Shown: positions 1 to 8,262, counted from the stretch's first letter. The stretch: 64,000 nucleotides of DNA from Bacteroidales bacterium (GCA_017504965.1 JAFVQD010000003.1:62001-126000); one strand, 5' to 3'. Translations and numbers: made by a program. Notes: generated by a model not told the origin, from the letters alone.

Positions 1-66
1 GTGGTGATCTCTACAGGTTATAAAGCCTTGAGAATAAAAGTTTCCCAAGAGGGAATGGAACAATAA
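1..66 (+). CDS. C-terminal end of a BACON-like surface/lipoprotein gene (partial)
   Basis: The first 21 codons read an open frame that ends with a TAA at 64-66. The last residues (IKVSQEGMEQ) resemble the closing strand of a BACON domain, which usually ends in a V-T/S-Q-x-G pattern. The next gene, 13 bp downstream on the same strand, also contains a BACON domain ending in SVTQKG, so the two probably form one unit encoding secreted proteins. The rest of this gene lies outside the window, so its function cannot be stated. Confidence 0.6.
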   Translation: MVISTGYKALRIKVSQEGMEQ

Positions 67-79
67 AATATCTACAGAT

Positions 80-2485
80 ATGAAGAATCTTAAGTTTTTA
101 TCGCTGGCACTGTTGTGTGTCGCAGCCCTTCTTGTTGAGGGGTGTAAACCTGATCCCAATTCTCAGCCACTCGATGTAGATTCGAGCGTCAGAAGCGTAG
201 AGTTTACAGAAGAGGGGGGGAGTGCTACTGTGAGTCTCTATGCAAACAGGGACTGGACTGCTACTGTGGAGTATGAAGGTGAAGATAAAGACTGGCTTAC
301 CGTGGCTCCGGCATCGGGTGTAGCCTCCTTTGATTCTGTAAGATTGACCATTCAGGCCAAACCTTACGATGGTCACAGCACCAGAGGTGCAGCCATCATC
401 ATCGCATCGGAGAGTACATTCCCCATATCTGTTACCCAGAAAGGTGTGGCTATCCCTGACGCTACCCCTATCTCTGAAGTGCGTGCACTGTACACAGGTG
501 CAAATACCACCATTGGGGATAATATTGCCATAAGAGGTATCATCACCAGTGACTACAGGGACTCGAAAAACGGCGGACTTGGAAATGCCACCTCAGCCAA
601 AAACCTTGTTCTGCAGGATGAGAGTGCTGGTATTGCAGTGAGACTGACAGAGGACAATGTGGATCTGGCCAAGGGTGACGAGGTGATAATATCACTGAAA
701 GGGACCTCCCTTCAGAGCTACCGCGGTACACTCCAGTTCAACAATGTACCCAAGGGGTGCATCACAAAAGTGAGCTCAGGCAATGTTGTAGAGCCGATCT
801 CCATTACTGCAGCGCAGCTTGTGTCAGGTGAATATGAGTCAAGATATGTAGCGGTGAGTGATGTGCAGAGTGCCAAGACCGGGGACTATACTTGGGTCAA
901 TGGCAGCAGCCACACTTCCATAAATTTCGTGTCGAAGACAGGGGAGACATTTGTAGTCTTCTCTTCAAGCTACTCTTCATATAAATCTGAAAAGGTCCCC
1001 ACAGGAAGTGGTGTCCTTAAGGGTATTGTGGTAATATTTGACACAGCCATCCAGATCAGCCTCACATCTAAGGAGGACTATGCCGGTCTTACAGGAGAGA
1101 GATTCTCAGTGAGTGCGGATGTCGATTCCAAGACAGTGGGAGACTACTCGAAATGGAGTGCCATCACCCCTGTGACAAAATTTTATGAGGACTTCTCCAA
1201 TGCGCCCGACAAAGGCAAGGAGTATGAGACAGATGAGTGGATGTTCTATACTTCAGACGGGTCAAGTGTAAACAGCGGATGGAAAACAGCATATTACAGC
1301 TGGAACAAATATATGGATGTAGCCCCATACAATTCAGTTCTTGATGAGGTGGTTTCATATGCCCTTCTTCCACCTGTAAATGTGAGTGGAGCAGAGGTGG
1401 CCAAACTCAATCTGAAGCTGGCCCTTTACTACCAGAATGAGGACCAGTCGGAGTTTGAAGTGGTGGTGTCTGAGAACTTTGAGGGTGATTTTGAAGCAGC
1501 TGACTGGGCAGTGGCGGATGATCTGACATTTGGCCAGGGGGCAGATATGAATTCATGGGTAACCCACAGTGTGGATCTTTCTGACTATGCTTCTGAAACA
1601 TCACTTGCAGTGGCTCTCAGATATACCGGCAAATCGAACACTTACCGTCTGGACAATGTGAGCTTCGGTGTAGAGCCTGAGGCTACAAGTTATAATCCTG
1701 GTACACCTGTTTCGACCATCTCGTCTGACCAGGTGAACAAATGGATGGAGCTACCTGTAGTGACCACCACAGACAGCAGAGCATACATATCACACCACTC
1801 TGATGTGATGGGAGAGAGTGTGAGGAACTACTCTATGCTCTATGACACAGAGTACAAAATAGCTCTATGGACAGCATACCATATCAGTGCTGCATCATTT
1901 GGCCCTACTACCCGTACCGATAATTGGAGCTATGATCCTAAAGTTCCTGTCGATCTCCAGCCAAAGCTTGAGAAAGGTTGGGGTGAATCCGGTGTCGACC
2001 GTGGCCATATCGTCCCATCAGGATCACGTACAGCCAATTTTGTGCAGAATGCGGCGACATTCTTCTACACCAATATGACAGCACAGAGCTCGGATCTGAA
2101 TCAGGGTGTATGGGGAAAACTGGAAGAGAAGGTTAGGGATTATGCTTCGACTTGTGATACCCTTTATGTGGTTACAGGTTCGGTACTCAAGACCTCTTCG
2201 GCTACGGAGATATCTTTCGTTAAGGACAATGAAGGTAAGGAGGTGGCCAAGCCTCAGGCCTATTATAAAGTGCTTCTGAAGTATGATGTCGAAGCCGACT
2301 CATACAAATCGATAGCATTCTGGTATGAGAACAGAAAATACGATCAGGCAGAGCCCATCGCTGCTGATGCCAAGTCGGTAGAGTGGGTAGAGCAGCAGAC
2401 AGGCCTTACCTTCTTCGACAATCTCCCTGACAGCATAAAATCGAGCGTGAAGAAAGAACTTGCCCCGGGAGAGTGGGGATTGTAA
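80..2485 (+). CDS. Secreted lipoprotein with BACON, DUF5689-like and adhesion-type domains and a C-terminal DNA/RNA non-specific endonuclease
   Basis: An 801-residue protein with a lipoprotein signal (hydrophobic stretch ending in LLVEGC, Cys22). Residues about 35-120 look like a BACON domain (TLTVAP..SG..., SVTQKG). About 125-340 resemble DUF5689, an OB-fold-like domain. About 365-545 resemble a 'choice-of-anchor J' jelly-roll segment (FYEDFSN at its start). From about 560 to the end is a NUC-type endonuclease: the DRGH motif (GVDRGHIVPSGSR) supplies the catalytic His, and TNMTAQSSDLNQ supplies the metal-binding Asn. Such enzymes are Mg-dependent and cut DNA and RNA without sequence preference. 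The likely role is extracellular nucleic-acid digestion on the cell surface. The nuclease call rests on visible motifs; the middle domains are inferred from general resemblance. Confidence 0.85.
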   Translation: MKNLKFLSLALLCVAALLVEGCKPDPNSQPLDVDSSVRSVEFTEEGGSATVSLYANRDWTATVEYEGEDKDWLTVAPASGVASFDSVRLTIQAKPYDGHSTRGAAIIIASESTFPISVTQKGVAIPDATPISEVRALYTGANTTIGDNIAIRGIITSDYRDSKNGGLGNATSAKNLVLQDESAGIAVRLTEDNVDLAKGDEVIISLKGTSLQSYRGTLQFNNVPKGCITKVSSGNVVEPISITAAQLVSGEYESRYVAVSDVQSAKTGDYTWVNGSSHTSINFVSKTGETFVVFSSSYSSYKSEKVPTGSGVLKGIVVIFDTAIQISLTSKEDYAGLTGERFSVSADVDSKTVGDYSKWSAITPVTKFYEDFSNAPDKGKEYETDEWMFYTSDGSSVNSGWKTAYYSWNKYMDVAPYNSVLDEVVSYALLPPVNVSGAEVAKLNLKLALYYQNEDQSEFEVVVSENFEGDFEAADWAVADDLTFGQGADMNSWVTHSVDLSDYASETSLAVALRYTGKSNTYRLDNVSFGVEPEATSYNPGTPVSTISSDQVNKWMELPVVTTTDSRAYISHHSDVMGESVRNYSMLYDTEYKIALWTAYHISAASFGPTTRTDNWSYDPKVPVDLQPKLEKGWGESGVDRGHIVPSGSRTANFVQNAATFFYTNMTAQSSDLNQGVWGKLEEKVRDYASTCDTLYVVTGSVLKTSSATEISFVKDNEGKEVAKPQAYYKVLLKYDVEADSYKSIAFWYENRKYDQAEPIAADAKSVEWVEQQTGLTFFDNLPDSIKSSVKKELAPGEWGL

Positions 2486-2525
2486 TTTATAATTTGTGAT
2501 TAGTCACACATTTTTGTGATTTTCG

Positions 2526-2578
2526 CAAGCCACACAATGTCTTCAAGGAAGCACTTTGCAGACATTTCGTGTGGCTTG
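2526..2578. repeat. REP-like hairpin R1 upstream of RAYT 1
   Basis: Inverted repeat with outer arms CAAGCCACAC (2526-2535) and GTGTGGCTTG (2569-2578) and inner arms AATGTCT/AGACATT. The tail GTGGCTTGTG recurs in R3 downstream of the transposase. This is the kind of imperfect palindrome that RAYT enzymes act on. Confidence 0.7.
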
Positions 2579-2599
2579 TGTCGTTATTATGGCTGTAGA

Positions 2600-2660
2600 G
2601 GCCACACTGATCGCTGTTAGGGGTGTGTTACATGAGGTTTTGTGTGGCTTCTGAATGTCA
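2600..2660. repeat. REP-like hairpin R2 upstream of RAYT 1
   Basis: Arms GGCCACAC (2600-2607) and GTGTGGCTT (2642-2650), followed by CTGAATGTCA. The 17-nt tail GTGGCTTCTGAATGTCA is identical to the end of R4 at 4057-4073, so R1/R2 and R3/R4 form two similar pairs on either side of the transposase gene. Confidence 0.65.
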
Positions 2661-2745
2661 CGAAAATATTTGAAATCATTTGGACCTTTATAATCCTTGC
2701 ACTATTTTTGTCTGCGAGCAGCCATAAGAGGCGCGAGAGACGGAG

Positions 2746-3720
2746 ATGAAGATAGATGATGTTCTGCTCAGGCAGATAGAAGAAGAATTAGGTCTTAATG
2801 TCCCATATTCAAGAGGACAGCAAATCCAGATAACAAATTGTTGGCATTTTACTACAGATGGATCATCAGTGGATGCTATCTATTGTGATACTGACGATTT
2901 TGTGTCAGGTATGAACAGGATATATGTCGTGGGGAGGAGTTATGAGGATGTGATAATTCTTGCTTTTTGTCTGATGGATACACATATCCATTTTATCCTT
3001 TATGGAGAATTCGAACCGTGTAACAGATTTATTCACGATTATATACGACAATCATCAAGATATATATCACTAAAATACCGATTAAGGAAAAAGTTGCTTA
3101 ATCTTCCTATTCATCATCAAAAGATAGACACCGATTTCTACTTGAAGACAGCTATCTGTTATGTTCTTAAGAATCCTTCTGTAGGTGGACTTCATTTTAC
3201 TTTTTATGACTACCCTTGGTCAAGTGGTGCATTATATTTCAGAAATGGATCTTATTGGACCGCACCCAGGTGGACAGATAACACCATTTTCGAAAGATTG
3301 GGTGACTTTGGCCTCAGGACCAAAAGACAAATTCTCAAAATAAAAAACAGTTTGAATATTGATGAGAATCTCCGGATGGATGGCGGATTGATTTTCCCAG
3401 GTGAGTATGTGGCTTACGAGCTGGTCGAGAGAATATTCAGGACATATAAAAGTTTTCACTTTTTTATGTGTATATCAAAAGAGGAGGATGTTGAGTCGCG
3501 TGGTGAGTTTTTGTCCAGATTGTCGATACCTATCAGTGAATTGCGTAAATATCGGGAGGATGTGTGTGATGAGTTATTCCATACCAGGGGGCTTAGAATG
3601 TTGGATATCCCTCAGCGCATTAAGGTGGCTCAGATTCTGAAAGTGAGATATCGCTGTTCGGTCAAGCAGGTTGCAAGGGTGTGTGGTCTGCTTTACGATG
3701 AGGTGAAAGGGATTATGTAA
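2746..3720 (+). CDS. REP-associated tyrosine transposase (RAYT), Y1/IS200-like
   Basis: A 324-residue HUH-type protein. The HUH motif is visible as MDTHIHFIL (His-x-His), and a candidate nucleophilic Tyr lies in FIHDYIRQSSRY about 35 residues later. The block YPWSSG is typical of the RAYT branch of the Y1 transposase family. RAYTs act on single-stranded REP hairpins and are usually single-copy domesticated relatives of IS200/IS605 transposases. Two pairs of REP-like hairpins surround the gene (2526-2660 and 3941-4073). The C-terminal extension (about 150 residues, ending CSVKQVARVCGLLYDEVKGIM) looks like a helix-turn-helix. A second, divergent member lies at 22950-23858. The exact start is uncertain; the ATG at 2746 follows a GA-rich stretch. 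Confidence 0.8.
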   Translation: MKIDDVLLRQIEEELGLNVPYSRGQQIQITNCWHFTTDGSSVDAIYCDTDDFVSGMNRIYVVGRSYEDVIILAFCLMDTHIHFILYGEFEPCNRFIHDYIRQSSRYISLKYRLRKKLLNLPIHHQKIDTDFYLKTAICYVLKNPSVGGLHFTFYDYPWSSGALYFRNGSYWTAPRWTDNTIFERLGDFGLRTKRQILKIKNSLNIDENLRMDGGLIFPGEYVAYELVERIFRTYKSFHFFMCISKEEDVESRGEFLSRLSIPISELRKYREDVCDELFHTRGLRMLDIPQRIKVAQILKVRYRCSVKQVARVCGLLYDEVKGIM

Positions 3721-3855
3721 TGTGTGGTCGAGCCCGGCTGTTTTAGTGCAGTCTGTGTTGTGACTATGTCTTGTGAGAGTGTGTTATGAGTGTGTTCTTT
3801 GGCTGCTTATTGTGATAGTTCCTTGTGACTCCCTGTTATGATATTGTTTTTGTGA

Positions 3856-3935
3856 TTATGTGCTATGGCTGTGAGTCGTGATTATGAGTTATGACTTAGC
3901 CGGGTAGTTATGTGTTATGGCTGTGAGTCGTGATT
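3856..3935. repeat. Short direct repeat (28 nt, two copies)
   Basis: A nearly identical 28-nt unit, beginning TTATGTGYTATGGCTGTGAG, occurs at 3856-3883 and 3908-3935. It lies in the non-coding 3.7-4.1 kb stretch, which also has many TGTGATTATG-like words. No gene is visible in 3721-4137 beyond the repeats listed here. Confidence 0.6.
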
Positions 3936-3940
3936 TTTGA

Positions 3941-3991
3941 AAGCCACATAGAAGCGTGTCAGAGTGCCGTTCAGAAGGGGTAATGTGGCTT
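3941..3991. repeat. REP-like hairpin R3 downstream of RAYT 1
   Basis: Arms AAGCCACA (3941-3948) and TGTGGCTT (3984-3991), followed by GTG as in R1. It is the downstream counterpart of R1. Confidence 0.6.
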
Positions 3992-4011
3992 GTGCAGCCT
4001 TTTCCCCTGCA

Positions 4012-4073
4012 GAAGCCACACAGATGTCCCCGAGAGGCCTATCTGCGGGAGCTGACGTGGCTTCTGAATGTCA
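4012..4073. repeat. REP-like hairpin R4 downstream of RAYT 1
   Basis: Arms GAAGCCAC (4012-4019) and GTGGCTTC (4057-4064), followed by TGAATGTCA. The terminal 17 nt are identical to those of R2 (2644-2660). Confidence 0.65.
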
Positions 4074-4137
4074 TAAGTCGGGTTTGTGTGATAGGGTATG
4101 TGACTAATGTTTGTCTGATTAATATTGTGTAGTCGAT

Positions 4138-4833
4138 ATGTGGCTGAAGTGTCTGGCGGATCTGATTTTTCCGCGAAAGTGTGAGATATGCGGACGGTTG
4201 TTGACCGGGGATGAGAGGTATATCTGTGAAGATTGTATGGAGGATATGCCACTGACATATTATTGGGATTGGCCGGAGAATCCGGCTGAGAAAAAGCTTT
4301 GGGTGAGAACCCATCTTCATAGGGTGATTCCACTCTTTTTCTACACGAGGGAGAGTCAGTATATTACCCTTATCCATAAAATCAAATATCGGGGAAACAT
4401 CAGACTTGGTCACTATATGGGGAGTCTTCTTGGCGAAAAAATTAAGAGGGCTCTTCCAGATGTTGATTACATTGTCCCCGTCCCACTTCATCCCTTGCGA
4501 AAATGGCGCAGAGGATATAATCAGGCCGAGGTTATTGCCAGGGGTGTGGCGGAGGCTATGTTTGGCCCTTCTGAGGCTTCAGACAAGGTGCTTACGGATG
4601 TTCTTAAGCGGACAAGGTACACCCGCACCCAGACCAAAAGGAAGATGGATGACAAATGGTCCAATGTGGCCAATGCTTTCCGCGTTCGCAATACAGACAA
4701 TCTTTCCGGCAAGCACATCCTGATCATCGATGATGTCCTTACCACCGGCGCAACCCTGGAGGCCTGTGCTACTATTCTGGTGAAGGAACTGGGGTGCAGG
4801 GTTAGTATCGCTACGTTGGCGTATGTGGAGTGA
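4138..4833 (+). CDS. comF: ComF family phosphoribosyltransferase-like protein
   Basis: A 231-residue protein of normal length for the ComF family. A zinc-binding pair of CxxC motifs is visible (Cys15/Cys18 and Cys30/Cys33), followed by the YxG-rich middle region (HKIKYRGN) and VPVPLHPLRKWRRGYNQAE. The PRPP-binding loop is IDDVLTTGAT near residue 200. In naturally competent bacteria ComF helps DNA uptake across the inner membrane; in Bacteroidota the role is less clear. Partial copies of the last 33 codons recur at 8159-8262 and 11158-11184, which marks this 3' end as a rearrangement point. The gene to its right (LuxR type) is convergent. Confidence 0.9.
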   Translation: MWLKCLADLIFPRKCEICGRLLTGDERYICEDCMEDMPLTYYWDWPENPAEKKLWVRTHLHRVIPLFFYTRESQYITLIHKIKYRGNIRLGHYMGSLLGEKIKRALPDVDYIVPVPLHPLRKWRRGYNQAEVIARGVAEAMFGPSEASDKVLTDVLKRTRYTRTQTKRKMDDKWSNVANAFRVRNTDNLSGKHILIIDDVLTTGATLEACATILVKELGCRVSIATLAYVE

Positions 4834-4899
4834 AAACTATAAATCTGACAGGCCAATTTAAAAAGAACTTGAAGAGGCTCCGAAAGAAAGCACTATTTA

Positions 4900-6378
4900 T
4901 CAGATAATACCAAGCTCCCGGGATTTTCTGAGCATGTCCGAAATGCTCTTCACATTCATTTTGGCATAGATGCGTTGACGATGCGTATTGACAGTATGGA
5001 CTGAAAGAAAAAGACGTTCAGCAATCTCTGAAGCCTTAAGCCCCTCCGCACTGAGACGGATTATCTGAAGCTCGCGCTGCGAAAGACCTATATCAGCTAT
5101 CTGCTGATTACGTTTTATAAGTATATCTCCTATATAGTCAGCCACATCAGTGCCGGCTGTTTCTGTCTTTGATGTAAGCTCCAAACACTTCTCTCTAATC
5201 TCATCCGAAGAGAGTGAAGTGGCTTCTGTAGCAAACTTCTCTATCTCATCGTTCAAAGTGGCATGCGGATTCTTAAGATTCTTGGACAGAAGATCAATAA
5301 TCTGTTCCTTACTGTTGCTCAGACGTTGTAGATTAGCCGACCTGCGTCTCTCCTTCTTAAAATGTACGGCAATAAATGAGAGCACAATTACTGAAACAAT
5401 AATGGCTGCTATAAGTATGATCATCCTATAGCGGTTACGTTCTATCAGCTTTTCCTTCTCATTCACTTCATATATGGTCTCCATCTGCTGAAGGGTTTCA
5501 CTCTCCTTCTGCTGAAGGTACTTCTGCATATGTAAAACATAATCATCATGTATTTCCTGTGCTTTCTGTGCTTCGCCGATACGGGTATACAGACGCACAA
5601 GGCGGTCTTCCAAAGCTGCTGCAGTCATATAATCAGTCTCTTTGAGTCCCTCTTTCACCTTTTCAAAATACTCTATTGCCTCTTTGTCTCGGTCTCCCTG
5701 CTGGAACCAGCGGGCCATAAACATTATTCCGTTGCGTTTCAAGTTAGTAAGGTCATGGGCATCTGCTATCTCCTGTCCTCTACCAAGCCATTGACCTGCA
5801 AGATCGTAAATTTCCTGATCGATAGTCTTGTTCCATCTGTTCTTGTTTATGTATAATGAGCCGATGACATAGCAGGCTTCCGCCTCCTGCTCTACAGCCT
5901 CAACACGTTCTGCTATGGACAGAGCTTCATACGCATACTCCAGGCCTTCATCATTCCGTCCTGTCTCCGGCGAAATTTCAGCATAGGAACACAATTTGGC
6001 TTTCGCTATCATGATTTGAGAGAGTTCCTTGCTGAACCCGTGCTTACGCGCAATGGTTTCAGCCTCTATGGCCTTTTCCCAGGCATCAGCATCTCTGCTT
6101 GACATTATGTCAATCCCTATTATCGTGTATAAAGCCTGTACCTCGCCCAAAGGGAAACCCTTGCTGGTTCTGGAAATTTCGAGTGCATGCAGAGCCTTTT
6201 CCATTGCTGCATCGAAGTCCTGATTACCCAGATCCCGCGTAGCCTCTCCGACAAGGGATGATACTTCTGCCGACATGTCAGATTGTCCGGAATTATTCCC
6301 TTCATAGCTACATCCCGCCATATATAACAGAATGACAAAAGAAACAGTTAAAAGATGTAATGTTTTGGCCATAATCAT
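4900..6378 (-). CDS. Membrane-anchored TPR sensor with C-terminal LuxR-type DNA-binding domain
   Basis: A 492-residue protein. The N-terminus has a signal with lipobox-like end LYMAGC. Residues about 35-300 consist of tetratricopeptide-type helices. One transmembrane segment follows (MIILIAAIIVSVIVLSFIAV, about 319-340), then a basic coiled segment. The C-terminal 60 residues form a LuxR/GerE helix-turn-helix (LSQRELQIIRLSAEGL...VHTVNTHRQRIYAKM). The implied topology is an extracytoplasmic TPR sensor joined through one membrane helix to a cytoplasmic DNA-binding domain, a one-component regulator common in Bacteroidota. It is divergent from the peptide/fimbrillin-like cassette at 6606-7766, which it may control; that link is inference from position only. 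Confidence 0.85.
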   Translation of the reverse strand: MIMAKTLHLLTVSFVILLYMAGCSYEGNNSGQSDMSAEVSSLVGEATRDLGNQDFDAAMEKALHALEISRTSKGFPLGEVQALYTIIGIDIMSSRDADAWEKAIEAETIARKHGFSKELSQIMIAKAKLCSYAEISPETGRNDEGLEYAYEALSIAERVEAVEQEAEACYVIGSLYINKNRWNKTIDQEIYDLAGQWLGRGQEIADAHDLTNLKRNGIMFMARWFQQGDRDKEAIEYFEKVKEGLKETDYMTAAALEDRLVRLYTRIGEAQKAQEIHDDYVLHMQKYLQQKESETLQQMETIYEVNEKEKLIERNRYRMIILIAAIIVSVIVLSFIAVHFKKERRRSANLQRLSNSKEQIIDLLSKNLKNPHATLNDEIEKFATEATSLSSDEIREKCLELTSKTETAGTDVADYIGDILIKRNQQIADIGLSQRELQIIRLSAEGLKASEIAERLFLSVHTVNTHRQRIYAKMNVKSISDMLRKSRELGII

Positions 6379-6499
6379 CCATTGGTCGTTTCGAGCAAAA
6401 TTAGATAGAATTATGGATAATTCACTAAAATATAACTATTCAGTAGCGTTCTGGGGTCAAATTACTAAGAAATCATTAATCACAGATTGGGTGGAAAAG

Positions 6500-6507
6500 T
6501 AACTTTG
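6500..6507 (+). promoter_or_regulatory. Candidate -7 box of the peptide/fimbrillin-like cassette
   Basis: TAACTTTG matches the Bacteroidota TAnnTTTG -7 element and lies about 100 nt before the small ORF at 6606. No clear TTTG -33 box is visible at the usual spacing. Confidence 0.4.
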
Positions 6508-6605
6508 CCGATACAAAAACACACATATGAGAAGTGTTGGATTACCCCATGAGGCGTAATGCGTCAGGCAATCAAATTAATAATTATCAATAAATTAAAA
6601 AGTAG

Positions 6606-6737
6606 ATGAAAACAATGGGACTATTAGACTACGAAACTCCACTGGTGGATGTTGTAGAAATTGAGGTAGAACAGGGATTTGCCACATCGGGTGGCCCGGA
6701 ATTTACACCATTTGGCCCTGAAGATGATTGGAACTAA
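6606..6737 (+). CDS. Small conserved-looking peptide (43 aa), paralogue of the peptide at 13104
   Basis: The ORF encodes 43 residues: it begins MKTMGLLDYETP, has the core VEIEVEQGFATSGG and ends PEDDWN. The peptide at 13104-13211 shares the pattern YETP-x-x-x-V-x-EI-x-VEQGFATS followed by an acidic tail with Trp. Both lie directly upstream of a fimbrillin-like lipoprotein gene (here 39 bp away). Short peptides of this style are frequent in Bacteroidota, but I know of no established function. Two independent copies with the same core and the same context argue that the ORF is real. There is no signal peptide. Confidence 0.7.
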   Translation: MKTMGLLDYETPLVDVVEIEVEQGFATSGGPEFTPFGPEDDWN

Positions 6738-6776
6738 TGACTAAGTGTGTCTAACAACTGAAAAACAAAAACGAAA

Positions 6777-7766
6777 ATGAAAAAGATATTTTTTGCATTG
6801 GCAGCACTCGTGCTTGCCTTTACCGGATGCAGCAAGGAAGAGGATGCCATCCAAGTGAGCGAAAAGAAAGCCGTTAAGGTGGTGGTAAATATGGATAAGC
6901 CGGGCTTTGGCGAAGATACTCGCGCTCCTCGCCAAGGTTGGGAAGATGGAGATTTGGTGGGTATAATATTAAATAATGATTTTGAGCATGTATTATACCT
7001 TACTTATTCAGGAACTGCATGGGAGTCTGAATCGTTTTTCTTAACGGAAGTAAGGCCAGGTATGAAGGTCTATACTTATGATGAAGATGCTGATGGAAAT
7101 CCTACTCCAGCACATGAGGCCCAAAAAGCCAATTATTTTTCAAATATAAGTGCATCAGGCAACCTAAAAGCCATATATTGTTCATCAGGACTTAGTTATT
7201 TTGACCCAATTTTTGAAGATGGCGTACTTGTAGGAACACAATATCTATCTATTGCCAGTGAAGACGGAATTGGCGAATGTATCATGACTTGCGATAATGG
7301 TGATAATGGTACTTATAGCGTGAGCGAAGGCGTATTAACTTTGAATATCACCATGAAACCGCGAGTAGCCCAATATACTATCCGCGATTTAAATGTAGAG
7401 GATGGTTGGAATATTTCAATACAAGGACCTTTAAATTTCTATGCCGGTGCTTGTTTTACTGAAGGAGGGATTGTTTTAACTCCAATAGAGCGTGCTCTTT
7501 ATGGTTATCCCCATCAAAATGGTAACGATATTTCTATCTTTGCTGCGCCTTGGCAAAGCAATGCGGACATTCCGAATTTTATGTGGGAGGAATTGCCACC
7601 TGGTATGCCAATTACTGAAGATTTGTATAAGCTGCTTTATGTTTTTACAGTTCATGATGAAGACGCTAATTGGTTTGAAAGAGAGTTTGATTATAAAGCA
7701 GTCGAGATTGGCGATGCCGTCATTATGAATGGTCCTACTACATCAGGTGCTGAAGGTTGGAATTAA
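6777..7766 (+). CDS. Fimbrillin-like lipoprotein
   Basis: A 329-residue protein with a lipoprotein signal ending LAFTGC (Cys18) followed by SKEE. The region after it (VVVNMDKPGFGEDTRAPRQGWEDGDLVGI) has the threonine-arginine and W-x-x-GD-x-VGI pattern seen in fimbrillin/Mfa-like proteins of Bacteroidales, where the first strand precedes a 'W..GD.igi' segment. Such proteins are exported to the surface and can be assembled as fimbriae by donor-strand exchange. It follows the 43-aa peptide and is closed by a terminator at 7792-7821. The base composition is more AT-rich than the neighbouring core genes. The fimbrillin assignment is by resemblance, not by a clear catalytic motif. Confidence 0.6.
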   Translation: MKKIFFALAALVLAFTGCSKEEDAIQVSEKKAVKVVVNMDKPGFGEDTRAPRQGWEDGDLVGIILNNDFEHVLYLTYSGTAWESESFFLTEVRPGMKVYTYDEDADGNPTPAHEAQKANYFSNISASGNLKAIYCSSGLSYFDPIFEDGVLVGTQYLSIASEDGIGECIMTCDNGDNGTYSVSEGVLTLNITMKPRVAQYTIRDLNVEDGWNISIQGPLNFYAGACFTEGGIVLTPIERALYGYPHQNGNDISIFAAPWQSNADIPNFMWEELPPGMPITEDLYKLLYVFTVHDEDANWFEREFDYKAVEIGDAVIMNGPTTSGAEGWN

Positions 7767-7791
7767 CCCCATCCCTTAAAATAATCTCTAA

Positions 7792-7821
7792 AGGTTGCAC
7801 CTCTCGAAGTGCAACCTTTTT
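7792..7821 (+). terminator. Intrinsic terminator after the fimbrillin-like gene
   Basis: Perfect 9-bp stem AGGTTGCAC/GTGCAACCT with an 8-nt loop, followed by a T run. Confidence 0.85.
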
Positions 7822-7854
7822 CGGATGAAAAAGTAAAAATACAGCCTCGGCTAC

Positions 7855-7902
7855 TGACATGAACCCCGAAAGTTAGACAAAAAACTTTCGGGGTTCATGT
7901 CA
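7855..7902. repeat. Perfect 20-bp inverted repeat with transposon-end-like arms
   Basis: Arms 7855-7874 and 7883-7902 are exact reverse complements with an 8-nt loop (AGACAAAA). The inner part, TGAACCCCGAAAGTTAGAC, resembles terminal inverted repeats of IS3-type elements, which begin TG and often contain A-A-G-T-T-x-G-A-C-A. No T run follows, so a simple terminator is less likely. It could be a minimal remnant with two ends brought together. Confidence 0.6.
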
Positions 7903-7921
7903 CATTTGGCAGCCCTTTTTG

Positions 7922-8098
7922 CTAGTCCGCTATTGTCATTATTGTATTGAGTTCGTCGGGATTCTGCACCAGAAGTATATCCAGTGTTGTTGTTTCGGTT
8001 ACTGTTGCCTGTTTGGCGTAGTATCCCACACAGGCAAAGGTCAGTACAGAGTTTTTAGGAACTTCTATGGTGTATTTTCCATCCTTTTCTGTTAACAT
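7922..8098 (-). pseudogene. Remnant of a SusC/RagA-type TonB receptor N-terminal domain
   Basis: On the minus strand an open stretch of 58 codons starts MLTEKDGKYTIEVP, continues with NSVLTFACVGY and ends with a repeat-like EELN analogue (NPDELNTIM). This matches the carboxypeptidase-regulatory-like domain that precedes the plug of SusC-family receptors (typical pattern: DxxGxYxIxVPxxSxLxFSxxGY). The domain is cut off on both sides: no 'GTVxDxxG' start and no plug or barrel follow. It is a relic of a polysaccharide-utilisation locus. Confidence 0.65.
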
Positions 8099-8158
8099 AA
8101 TACAACAGTTATATAAGTATATAAGGGTTACACTATACTAATATTACTATTATGTTAT

Positions 8159-8262
8159 GTTCTTACCACCGGCGCAACACTGGAGGCCTGCGCAACCATT
8201 CTTGTGGAGCAACTGGGGTGCAGGGTGAGTATTGCCACGCTGGGGTATGTGGAGTAAAAACT
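8159..8262 (+). pseudogene. Duplicated comF 3' end (fragment)
   Basis: About 104 bp align with the last 33 codons and first bases after the stop of comF (4735-4840). The fragment still reads VLTTGATLEACATILV and ends GYVE plus stop. The differences are mainly third-base or conservative changes (for example KEL to EQL), as expected of a homologous comF from a related strain and not of a recent local copy. It lies directly before the sulfatase promoter. The AT-rich sequence just before it (8140-8172) has a near copy at 12893-12929. Confidence 0.8.
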
